From NCBI GenBank assembly GCA_031264545.1, contig JAISDV010000190.1, forward strand, positions 1 through 10,862: 10,862 bases of DNA. The letters are read 5' to 3'. The DNA is from Oscillospiraceae bacterium (lineage in GTDB: Bacteria > Bacillota > Clostridia > Oscillospirales > Oscillospiraceae). A program made the translations under genes and the position numbers. Position 1 is the stretch's first letter; each line of letters opens with the position of its first letter. The notes under the pieces were generated by a model that saw only the letters and a list, made by a program, of their open reading frames with translations, ran no database searches and was not told where the DNA came from. Below, in pieces: positions 1-6,496 of the stretch.

Positions 1-518
1 TTCTGATGACTTTTGATCATCTCGTTACCGTTACCGGAGGACAGTAAATCTTTTTTAATCTGTACGATTTCCACCAGCGCTTCGTCTTTTAATTTGACCG
101 TTTCATCCGCATAATCGTAGCAACCGGCGGGAAGCTCGCGAAAAGTATAGGCCACGCGCATATGCGCCTGATACTTATAATAGTCGTTACAGAAGAAGGC
201 TTGAAGCTCCTGCCCGAAGTCAGTTTTTTGATTCTCCGAGCCATCCATTTCAATAACAAACAGGGCCATACCGGAGCCGGAGGGTATCAATTGGGGAATA
301 GATGTTGGATGCTCTACGCAGGGTGAAACCTTAAGCATCCTTTCGCCAAACTGACATAACACCTTCTTCCTGAACTTTTCGGAGACAGTCTGGGACGCAT
401 AAAATACTTTTTTGAGGGTATATTCGTCTTTCTGCTTTTCCTGCTCGTGTGACTGTAATGCATCAAATAAAAAAGACTGGATTTTTTGCACCGCAATCGC
501 GCAAAGGTATTTTCTCAA
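1..518 (-). CDS. Cas10/Cmr2-like palm-domain protein, N-terminal part (runs off left edge)
   Basis: A frame with no stop runs from a TTG at 518 to the window edge (172 residues visible). I chose this start because a perfect AAGGAGG lies 8 nt upstream. The N-terminus has KYLCAIAVQKIQSFLF (residues 3-18), which resembles the KYLY..xVQGIQ.FIF opening strand and helix of Cas10/Cmr2 palm domains. FYASQTVSEKF (39-49) sits where those proteins have an I.GASELVE-type segment. IPSGSGMALFVIE (78-90), followed by an amphipathic stretch and YKYQAHMRVAYTF (114-126), matches the layout of the Cas10 glycine hairpin, strand, helix and strand. Cas10 is the large subunit of type III CRISPR effector complexes and makes cyclic oligoadenylate. 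No HD nuclease domain precedes the palm, and any GGDD site would lie outside the window. About 44% GC by hand count, unlike its neighbours. It could instead be another palm/cyclase-fold protein such as a minimal CRISPR polymerase. Assignment rests on motif likeness only. Confidence 0.5.
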   Translation of the reverse strand, partial: MRKYLCAIAVQKIQSFLFDALQSHEQEKQKDEYTLKKVFYASQTVSEKFRKKVLCQFGERMLKVSPCVEHPTSIPQLIPSGSGMALFVIEMDGSENQKTDFGQELQAFFCNDYYKYQAHMRVAYTFRELPAGCYDYADETVKLKDEALVEIVQIKKDLLSSGNGNEMIKSHQ

Positions 519-616
519 AATAATAGCCTCCTTTTCAGCCTGACCCCGTCAGTGTGCAAGTCAACCCCAGCTTCGTCGCTTTGGAAGTGAATCATCGGTG
601 TTCGCCACCCTTCCTG
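519..616. other. 98 bp junction between acyl-CoA synthetase gene and Cas10-like gene
   Basis: Non-coding apart from the RBS at 527-533. It holds a small perfect inverted repeat, CTGAC-CCC-GTCAG, at about 541-553. No U-tract terminator follows the synthetase stop, and I see no convincing -35/-10 pair: a TTGACT on the minus strand has no -10 at the right distance. The composition changes from GC-rich to AT-rich across it. Confidence 0.5.
527..533 (-). promoter_or_regulatory. Strong ribosome binding site for the Cas10-like gene
   Basis: The minus strand reads AAGGAGG, a full Shine-Dalgarno match, 8 nt before a TTG. It decides the start of the partial gene at 518, since no ATG is available nearby in that frame. 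Confidence 0.8.
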
Positions 617-2176
617 CTATTCCTCCGGGTTGGCGTAGAGCTTTCGGATGTCGTTGAGATCGCGTTTGCCGACGGCATTTTTGGGCACGCTCTCGACGAA
701 GGTGACGTATTTGGGCACCTTGATGCTGGACAGCTCGTTCCTGACGGCCTCTACGACGTCCTCACGGCAGACCGCCGCGCCCGGCGAGGTGACGATCAGC
801 ACACGCCCGACCTCTCCCCATTTGGGGTCCGGGACGCCGATGACGCAGGCCTCGAGCACGCCGGGCACAAGCATGATGACATCCTCGATCTCCTGCGGGA
901 AAATGTTCTCGCCGCCGGAAATGAACATATTTTTCTTTCTCCCGCTGATGTAGCAAAAGCCGTCTTTATCCAGATACCCCATGTCTCCCGTGTGTATCCA
1001 GCCGTCGCTCATGATGGCGGCGGTCGCTTCGGGATTGTTCCAATAGCCCGAAAACAGGAGCTTTCCGCCGAAAACCATTTCGCCCCGTTCGCCGACGGGA
1101 ACGCTGTTGCCCTCGTCGTCCAGAAAGCGCACCTCATTGTAGGGCGCGGGGATGCCGCAGGAATTCCACTTTGCCCGGACATCTTCGATTTCGATCAGGC
1201 TGATGGGATGGCACATGTTATTCGGGCCGACCTCGGTCATGCCATAGGCGTTGACCATTTTAACGCCCTTGGCCCAATAGAGCTCCAGCAGCTCCCTGCC
1301 TGTCGGCGCGGCGCCCGTTACCAGCGTGCGGTAGCAGGAAAAGTCGGTCTGGTCAAAATCGGGGTGCATAGCCAGGGCCTTATACATCGTCTCGACGGAA
1401 ATGCCGATCGTCGGCCTCTCCTCCCGGATCGCGCTGAGGACCTTCGCGGGGTTAAAGCCGCGCATAATGATGAGCCTGCCGCCGATCATCAGCAGGGGCA
1501 GCGTCAGCACGTTCCAGCCGGCCGTGTGGAACAGCGGCAGCGTCAGGATCGCCGTATCGTTCTCCGTCAGCTGGAAGCCCTGCTGATCGGCCAGCGCGTT
1601 ATAGAAAAGCGAACGGAACGACATCATCGCCGCTTTCGGTGTGCCGGTCGTCCCGCCGGTGTGGATGAGCATCTGAATATCCTCGTAATCCAGCCCGGGA
1701 TCCTCCGGCGGCGCATAGTCCGCCGCGTTCATAATATCGCAATAGCAATACCTGTCCTCCGGGCCGGGATCGTCCAGACAGATAAATTCCTGCGTAAAGC
1801 CTTTTTCACGCAGGCTCAGCATGGTAAACGCGAACTCTTCGGAATAGAAAATCACCCTCGGCGACTCGTTTTCGATCAGCGCAAAGAGCTCCTTTTCACG
1901 CAGAAGGCAGTTATAAGTCGTGATGATGATCCCCGTTTTGAAGCCGGCATAGTAGGCGTCAAAAAAAGCGACGGAATTCGTTGCGCAGAAACCGATCCGA
2001 TCGCCCTTTTTCAGCCCGAGCCTTTGTACCAAAAATCCCGCGAGTTTGTCTGACCGTTCGTCCATTTTCGCGTAAGTATAGTGCTTCCCTGTGTCATAGT
2101 CATAGATGGCCTCGTGCCTGCCTGAAAAACGCACGCGATATTTGCCCATGTTAAACAGCGTCTCAGAATCGAACAT
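617..2176 (-). CDS. AMP-forming acyl-CoA synthetase (ANL superfamily)
   Basis: A 519-residue adenylate-forming ligase that would activate a carboxylic acid with ATP to an acyl-AMP and transfer it to CoA; cytosolic or membrane-peripheral. The ANL core motifs are in order: HTGGTTGTPK (A3, 172-181), YGMTE (A5, 311-315), TGD (A7, 396-398), the hinge SGRKKNMFISGGENI (411-425) and the C-terminal catalytic lysine in PKNAVGK (K504). Length fits medium/long-chain fatty acyl-CoA ligases; substrate cannot be read from the sequence. I chose ATG 2176 (MFDSETLF) over an in-frame ATG 99 nt upstream because AAAGGGGAG lies a few nt before it and the upstream residues (Cys/Arg-rich) are unlike the family. It stands alone, with its own upstream promoter candidate, separated from the operon to its right by 264 bp. 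Confidence 0.93.
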   Translation of the reverse strand: MFDSETLFNMGKYRVRFSGRHEAIYDYDTGKHYTYAKMDERSDKLAGFLVQRLGLKKGDRIGFCATNSVAFFDAYYAGFKTGIIITTYNCLLREKELFALIENESPRVIFYSEEFAFTMLSLREKGFTQEFICLDDPGPEDRYCYCDIMNAADYAPPEDPGLDYEDIQMLIHTGGTTGTPKAAMMSFRSLFYNALADQQGFQLTENDTAILTLPLFHTAGWNVLTLPLLMIGGRLIIMRGFNPAKVLSAIREERPTIGISVETMYKALAMHPDFDQTDFSCYRTLVTGAAPTGRELLELYWAKGVKMVNAYGMTEVGPNNMCHPISLIEIEDVRAKWNSCGIPAPYNEVRFLDDEGNSVPVGERGEMVFGGKLLFSGYWNNPEATAAIMSDGWIHTGDMGYLDKDGFCYISGRKKNMFISGGENIFPQEIEDVIMLVPGVLEACVIGVPDPKWGEVGRVLIVTSPGAAVCREDVVEAVRNELSSIKVPKYVTFVESVPKNAVGKRDLNDIRKLYANPEE

Positions 2177-2440
2177 GCCTGTCTCCCCTTTCCGCCCCTC
2201 ACAACAAAAGCAGCTCCGCACACACAGCGTCTTTCCCGACGCCTGACGCCGCCTCCAACAGGGCATAACAAACAATAATTTAGAACTATTTTATTATCTA
2301 TTCGCCAAAAAATCAATCAATAAAACACAAAAACGCTTCGCGGACGGCTCATAGGCTATATATTTTGAATAAATGAATAATCCGATGGCGGCAAATTTGT
2401 TCAATACACCGAAGAAGTTCAGGTATACTTTTAAATTCGT
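2177..2440. other. 264 bp AT-rich intergenic region upstream of the acyl-CoA synthetase gene
   Basis: Contains no credible gene. It holds the promoter candidate described at 2293-2320 and a leader of roughly 110 nt with a short inverted repeat (GCGTC, 6 nt loop, GACGC). On the minus strand just after the ydcF-like stop there is a possible 7 bp stem with two G-U pairs (GTATACC/GGTGTAT), but no T-tract, so I do not call a terminator. Confidence 0.6.
2293..2320 (-). promoter_or_regulatory. Candidate sigma-A promoter for the acyl-CoA synthetase gene
   Basis: On the minus strand TTGATT (2315-2320) is followed after 16 nt by GATAAT (2293-2298), with an alternative TAATAA at 18 nt spacing. The region is strongly AT-rich in otherwise GC-rich DNA. 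The transcript would start near 2286 and leave a leader of about 110 nt before the ATG at 2176. Confidence 0.45.
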
Positions 2441-3211
2441 TTACATAATCCAGAGAAGTGTCACCGCGAAAGCCTCTCTGATAAAATAATTGACCATCAG
2501 GACCGGGTAGCTCGTCCGCGCGGCGACGCCGACGGGGTCCGCGCCCAGCCGCTTTGCCAGATATTTCGCGCGGTAAAGATGGTATTCGCTCGAGAGGACG
2601 GCGACCCTGCCCCCAGGATCGCCGCCCGTTTCCGCGATCAGCGCAAGCGCGTTTTCCAGATTCTCATAGGTCGAAGCGGAGTGCGCCTCTTTAACAAGCC
2701 TTTCTCCTGAGATCCCCGCATCCAGCAGCCAGCGGCGCATACATTCGGCCTCGGTGATGTCCTCGCCGGGACCTTGCCCGCCGGAGAGGACCGCGACCGT
2801 TTCCGGCCAAGCCTCGAGGTAACGCTTCGCGGCCTCCAGCCGGTTCAGGAGCGAAAGCGAGGGCCGCACACCGTTTACCCCCGCGCCGAGGACGATCAGG
2901 TAAGGCGCTTCCGGCCTCCTGTCCGTCCGAGCAGCGGCAACGATGGGGACTTCCACCGCGGCAAACCAGAGCAGCCCCGCGGCCAGAAGCCCTGTCAGCG
3001 CCCGCCTGAGCGCCCTCGCGCGCCGCGCGTTTTTCCGCGAATAAGCGAACAGAAGCCTGTAGAGCGCAGTAACGGCGGCCGCGAAAAGCAGCACCAGCGC
3101 CAGCACCGTATAACCGACCAGGGCAAAGGCAAAAAACGCCGACGCCGCTATAAGCGCGCACTCAATAATGAGGAAACGGCGCTTTTCCGCAACAGCTTTA
3201 TCCTTCTTCAC
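2441..3211 (-). CDS. YdcF/SanA/ElyC-family (DUF218) membrane protein
   Basis: 256 residues. Two close hydrophobic segments (about 13-33 and 35-55), a basic loop (58-70) and a third segment (71-94) are followed by a DUF218 domain (103-245). The domain shows the family landmarks: LIVLGAGVNG...PS (105-118), LSGGQGPGEDITEAECM (142-158), SASTYENLENA (178-188) and LSSEYHLYRAKYLAKRLG (206-223). DUF218 proteins such as E. coli SanA and ElyC affect envelope integrity and peptidoglycan or polysaccharide processes; their chemistry is not established. The start is GTG 3211, with GGGAGG 8 nt upstream; the GTG overlaps the ABC-F stop as GTGA, implying translational coupling. A longer ATG-started version (3268) would lie inside the ABC-F gene and has no support. 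Last gene of the operon; no clear terminator follows. Confidence 0.87.
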   Translation of the reverse strand: MKKDKAVAEKRRFLIIECALIAASAFFAFALVGYTVLALVLLFAAAVTALYRLLFAYSRKNARRARALRRALTGLLAAGLLWFAAVEVPIVAAARTDRRPEAPYLIVLGAGVNGVRPSLSLLNRLEAAKRYLEAWPETVAVLSGGQGPGEDITEAECMRRWLLDAGISGERLVKEAHSASTYENLENALALIAETGGDPGGRVAVLSSEYHLYRAKYLAKRLGADPVGVAARTSYPVLMVNYFIREAFAVTLLWIM

Positions 3212-5124
3212 CGACTTTCCCTCCCTTCGCCGGCCAGGTCCTCCGAGGACCCAGACAATGCTTCCCATTTGAGATAAAGCGCGTCCAGCTCCGCCCGAAG
3301 CTGCGCTTTCTCCTTATCCAGCGCCATGAGCTTTTTGAAGTCCGACGCGTTCGCCTCACAGAGCGCGTCGAGCGCGCGGAGCTTGTCCTCCAGCCCTTCG
3401 ATATCGCGCTCGGCCCGCTGAAGCTGTTTTTCACGGTATGCCGGAGGATTGCCGCGGTATGCCTTTTTCGGCCCCTCCTTCGGGGCCCCGGCGGACCTCC
3501 CGTTCTGCGCGAGCGTATTCCGGCGCTTTTTATATTCCCGAAATTCTGAAAAGCTCCCCCGAAAATCCGTTATCGCGCCATTATCCAGCTCCCATATTCT
3601 GGTTGCGAACCGCTCAACAAAATATCTGTCGTGGGAAACAAACAACAGGGCCTCATGATAGTCCTCCAGCGCGTCCTCGATCCATTCGCGGCTTTGGATA
3701 TCCAGATGGTTCGTCGGCTCGTCCATAATGAGGAAATTCACCTCGCCGCGCATCAGCATGCACAGCCGGAGCCGGCTCTGCTCGCCGCCGGAGAGGGCCG
3801 ATACGGGCTTGAAGACATCTTCCCCGGAAAAGCGGAAGCTGCCGAGCCTGTCCCGCGCCGCCTGCGGCGTGCATTTCTCCGAATAGAGCAGAGTATCCAG
3901 AAGGCTCCTCCCGGGAAAGTCGAACCGGATGAGCTGCGGCAGATAGGCCGTTTTTACGGCGGGGCCGCGGCGAAGTATACCTGTATCCGGCAGCTCCTCG
4001 CCCATAATGAGCTTGATAAGCGTGGACTTGCCCGTACCGTTGTCGCCGATCAGCGCGATGCGCTCGCCGCCTTCGACGATCAGCCCGAGGCCGGAAAACA
4101 GCACTCTGTCCCCATAGGATTTCTCCACGCCCTCGATGATCAGTACCTCGTCGCCGGAAAATTCCCGCCGGGCGAATTTGACCTGCATAGCGCGCTCCGC
4201 CTTTGGCCTGTCGGTCTTTTCCACGCGCGCCATGCGGGTGCGTATCGCGAAGGATCTCTTCATCAGCTTTTCGTTGCCCGTTCCCCACCGGTAAAGCCTG
4301 CGCGCGGCTTCGTCCAGCCGTTTCAGTTCCTTCCGTTCCTTTTCATACTTTTTAAGCTGCTCCTCATAGCGGCGCTGCTTTTCCGCGATATAGAAGCTGT
4401 AATTGCCGCTGTAGAACTCCGCTTTTCCATCCCTGATCTCGATGATGCGGGACACTACGCGGTCGAGAAAATAGCGGTCGTGCGAGACGACGAGAACCGT
4501 GCCGCGGAAACGGCGCAGGTATTCCTCCAGCCACTCGGTCGCCCGCAGGTCGAGATGGTTCGTCGGCTCGTCGAGCAGCAGAATATCCGTATCCTCGAGG
4601 ATAAGCCTCGCAAGGTTGACCCGCGTCTTTTCCCCGCCGGAAAGCTCTGAAAAAAGCTGCGCGCGCATCGCTTCGCCGATTTCCAGCCCGTTTGCGACCC
4701 TATTGCGCTCGACCTCCGCGTTGTAGCCGCCGAGCCGCTCGAAATCGGCCGCCGCCTCGTCGTATTCACGCATCAGCGTTTCCGAGCCGCTCCGCGCCAT
4801 TTTTGCGGAAAGCTCTGAGAGCCTGGACTCGAGCGCGAATATCCGCACATGCGCAGACCTCAGCACATCCTCTACCGTGCAGCCCGCGGGATAGACCGGG
4901 ATCTGCGAGATCAGCCCCATGCGTTTGCCGGGCGCGAGCATCAGCGTGCCCGCATCCTGCCTGACCTCGCCGGTCATAATGCGGAAAAGCGTCGTCTTTC
5001 CTGCGCCGTTCTTACCGAGAATCCCGACACGCTCGCCGCTTGTGATATTGAAGGTCAGTCCGTCAAGAATATTGATATCCTGTTCAAAAGCCTTGACAAG
5101 CCCTTGTATTGCAATATCGATCAT
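3208..5124 (-). CDS. ABC-F family ATPase (ribosome-associated translation factor, Uup/YfmR-like layout)
   Basis: 638 residues with two ATP-binding cassettes and no membrane segments, so not a transporter. Cassette 1: Walker A GKNGAGKT (37-44), signature LSGGEKTRV (161-169), Walker B ILLLDEPTNHLD (181-192), switch His in VVSHDRYF (212-219). Cassette 2: Walker A GDNGTGKS (360-367), signature LSGGEQSRL (444-452), Walker B FLIMDEPTNHLD (464-475), VSHDRYF (496-502). Between them is a charged helical linker (about 245-320), the P-site-tRNA interaction region of ABC-F proteins. The C-terminus (565-620) is a charged predicted coiled coil, as in Uup/YfmR. ABC-F proteins bind the ribosomal E site and rescue stalled elongation; some protect against antibiotics. 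Without a search I cannot say whether this is housekeeping or a resistance type. GGGAG 7 nt upstream supports ATG 5124. It lies 49 nt after the PBP gene and overlaps the YdcF gene by 4 nt. Confidence 0.92.
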   Translation of the reverse strand: MIDIAIQGLVKAFEQDINILDGLTFNITSGERVGILGKNGAGKTTLFRIMTGEVRQDAGTLMLAPGKRMGLISQIPVYPAGCTVEDVLRSAHVRIFALESRLSELSAKMARSGSETLMREYDEAAADFERLGGYNAEVERNRVANGLEIGEAMRAQLFSELSGGEKTRVNLARLILEDTDILLLDEPTNHLDLRATEWLEEYLRRFRGTVLVVSHDRYFLDRVVSRIIEIRDGKAEFYSGNYSFYIAEKQRRYEEQLKKYEKERKELKRLDEAARRLYRWGTGNEKLMKRSFAIRTRMARVEKTDRPKAERAMQVKFARREFSGDEVLIIEGVEKSYGDRVLFSGLGLIVEGGERIALIGDNGTGKSTLIKLIMGEELPDTGILRRGPAVKTAYLPQLIRFDFPGRSLLDTLLYSEKCTPQAARDRLGSFRFSGEDVFKPVSALSGGEQSRLRLCMLMRGEVNFLIMDEPTNHLDIQSREWIEDALEDYHEALLFVSHDRYFVERFATRIWELDNGAITDFRGSFSEFREYKKRRNTLAQNGRSAGAPKEGPKKAYRGNPPAYREKQLQRAERDIEGLEDKLRALDALCEANASDFKKLMALDKEKAQLRAELDALYLKWEALSGSSEDLAGEGRESR

Positions 5125-5173
5125 GAATTTTCTCCCGAGACGCTTGTACCCGGCGCTTCAGCGTATCTGTTGC

Positions 5174-6496
5174 TCATGCGCCGCCAACCGCGGCCTGAAG
5201 AACGGCATTGGCGACAGGCCCGGCACCGGCAAGCGCGCCGCCGCCCTTTTCGATCAGCACCGTGAAAGCCAGCGGGTTTTCGCTGTCGTCCAGAAAGCCG
5301 ACAAACCAGGCATGCGAGGTCCCGTCGCCGAGCTCTGCCGTCCCGGTCTTTGCGCATATTTTCAAATTCGGAAAGCTCGCCGGCCCATAGGCATAGGCCA
5401 CGTTATAGCTCATGAAAGCCCGAAGCTTTTCCGCAGCCGCGGCCTCGAGCAGGCGCTCCGACCCGGAACGCGCGTTTCGCAGGAGAACCGGCTCCTTCGC
5501 GACCCCGTCGTTGGCAATGGCGGAGACGAAGCGCAGCATAGCGATCGGTGAAACAAGGTCCTGATACTGGCCGATGCCCATCCAGCTGAGATCGCTCGTG
5601 CCCGCGCCGGCCTTTTCCATGCTCCCCGCGGCCGTTGCGATACCGCTTGTCTCAAGACTGCTCAGAAGGCCGAACTTTTCGGCGTATTCATAAACGGCGT
5701 CGGCGCCCAGCGCTTGCGAAAGCTCCGAAAACGCGACGTTGCAGGAATTTGCCAGCGCCTGCTCGACGGTCTGCTGCCCGTGTACGCCCGTGCAGCGGAC
5801 GACGTCTCCGCCGACAGTCACGCTGCCGGCGCAGGTAAAGGTCCTGCTGTAGAGATCGGGGACGTTCTCGATGGCGGCGGCCAGCGTGACCAGCTTGAAA
5901 ACCGAACCCGGCGTATAGGCCGCGCCCAGGCAGCGGTTCATAAAAACGCCCTCGTACTGCGGCTGAGAGAGATCGGGCGGACTCGCCGGATCATAGGACG
6001 GGAGGCTGACCATGCAAAGGATCTCGCCTGTCCTGTAATTTGAGACAAGTACCGCGCCGCGCCTGCCGTTCAGCGCCTGACAGGCCGCGGCGTTCAGAGA
6101 AGAATCAATAGAGAGCTTGAGCTTGCCCCCGTTTCCCGAGAGGGCTGCAACGCCGTTGATCGGATCGTAGCCCGCAAGCTTATAATCAAAGGCGGAAAGC
6201 GCGCCGCTGCCGATATTGCCGCTGTAGTCGCCGACGGCGTGCAGGCAGGCCACGCGGACGTCCGCGTCCCCGGCAAAGGAACGGACCCCGCCGGAGGCCG
6301 AGGCCAGCACGACGCCGTTACGGTCGACGACGGTCCCGGTATCGAGCACACCCGCGTTGAAAACGTTCCGGTTCGCCCGGAGCATCACCCAGTCCCTGCC
6401 CTCGGAGAAAAGCCGCGCCGCAAATACGCACAGGCCGAAAATCAGGCCGAGGGAAATGAGCATGGCAAAATAAGACCGGGCTTTGATCTTTTTCAT
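5174..6496 (-). CDS. Class B penicillin-binding protein (PbpA/FtsI-type transpeptidase)
   Basis: 440 residues. An N-terminal membrane anchor (about 10-30) is followed by a short non-catalytic region with GTVVDRNGVVLA (54-65), typical of class B PBPs, then the DD-transpeptidase domain. All three active-site motifs are present: S198-V-F-K201 (in TPGSVFK), S251-C-N253 and K383-T-G-T386. It would cross-link stem peptides outside the membrane and is a beta-lactam target. It is compact, near the size of actinobacterial PbpA, and has no PASTA repeats. The ATG overlaps the stop of the upstream SEDS gene (ATGA, 4 nt), with AAGGGGG 8 nt before it inside that gene, so the two are almost certainly made together. 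This fits the rule that a SEDS glycan polymerase works with a cognate class B PBP. Whether it serves division, elongation or sporulation cannot be told here. Confidence 0.94.
   Translation of the reverse strand: MKKIKARSYFAMLISLGLIFGLCVFAARLFSEGRDWVMLRANRNVFNAGVLDTGTVVDRNGVVLASASGGVRSFAGDADVRVACLHAVGDYSGNIGSGALSAFDYKLAGYDPINGVAALSGNGGKLKLSIDSSLNAAACQALNGRRGAVLVSNYRTGEILCMVSLPSYDPASPPDLSQPQYEGVFMNRCLGAAYTPGSVFKLVTLAAAIENVPDLYSRTFTCAGSVTVGGDVVRCTGVHGQQTVEQALANSCNVAFSELSQALGADAVYEYAEKFGLLSSLETSGIATAAGSMEKAGAGTSDLSWMGIGQYQDLVSPIAMLRFVSAIANDGVAKEPVLLRNARSGSERLLEAAAAEKLRAFMSYNVAYAYGPASFPNLKICAKTGTAELGDGTSHAWFVGFLDDSENPLAFTVLIEKGGGALAGAGPVANAVLQAAVGGA

Noticed and set aside
314..496. A 60-residue minus-strand frame at the left edge
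   Set aside because: It is in a different frame from the 172-residue TTG-started frame that has the perfect RBS and Cas10-like motifs; its product is basic and low in recognisable structure.
554..2053. A 499-residue plus-strand open frame antisense to the acyl-CoA synthetase gene
   Set aside because: Its length is a by-product of GC-rich codon usage on the other strand. The minus-strand frame has all ANL motifs, whereas this one has no recognisable domain and no RBS at its start.
2322..2345. Possible terminator (CGC-GAA-GCG then TTTTTGTGTTTT on the minus strand)
   Set aside because: The stem is only 3 bp, too short, and no gene ends close by on that strand.
2400..2440. Rho-independent terminator after the YdcF-family gene
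   Set aside because: The only stem is 7 bp with two G-U pairs and an 11 nt loop, and no T-tract follows.
3631..4650. A 339-residue plus-strand frame inside the ABC-F gene
   Set aside because: It is a shadow frame opposite two well-conserved ATPase cassettes, with no domain of its own.
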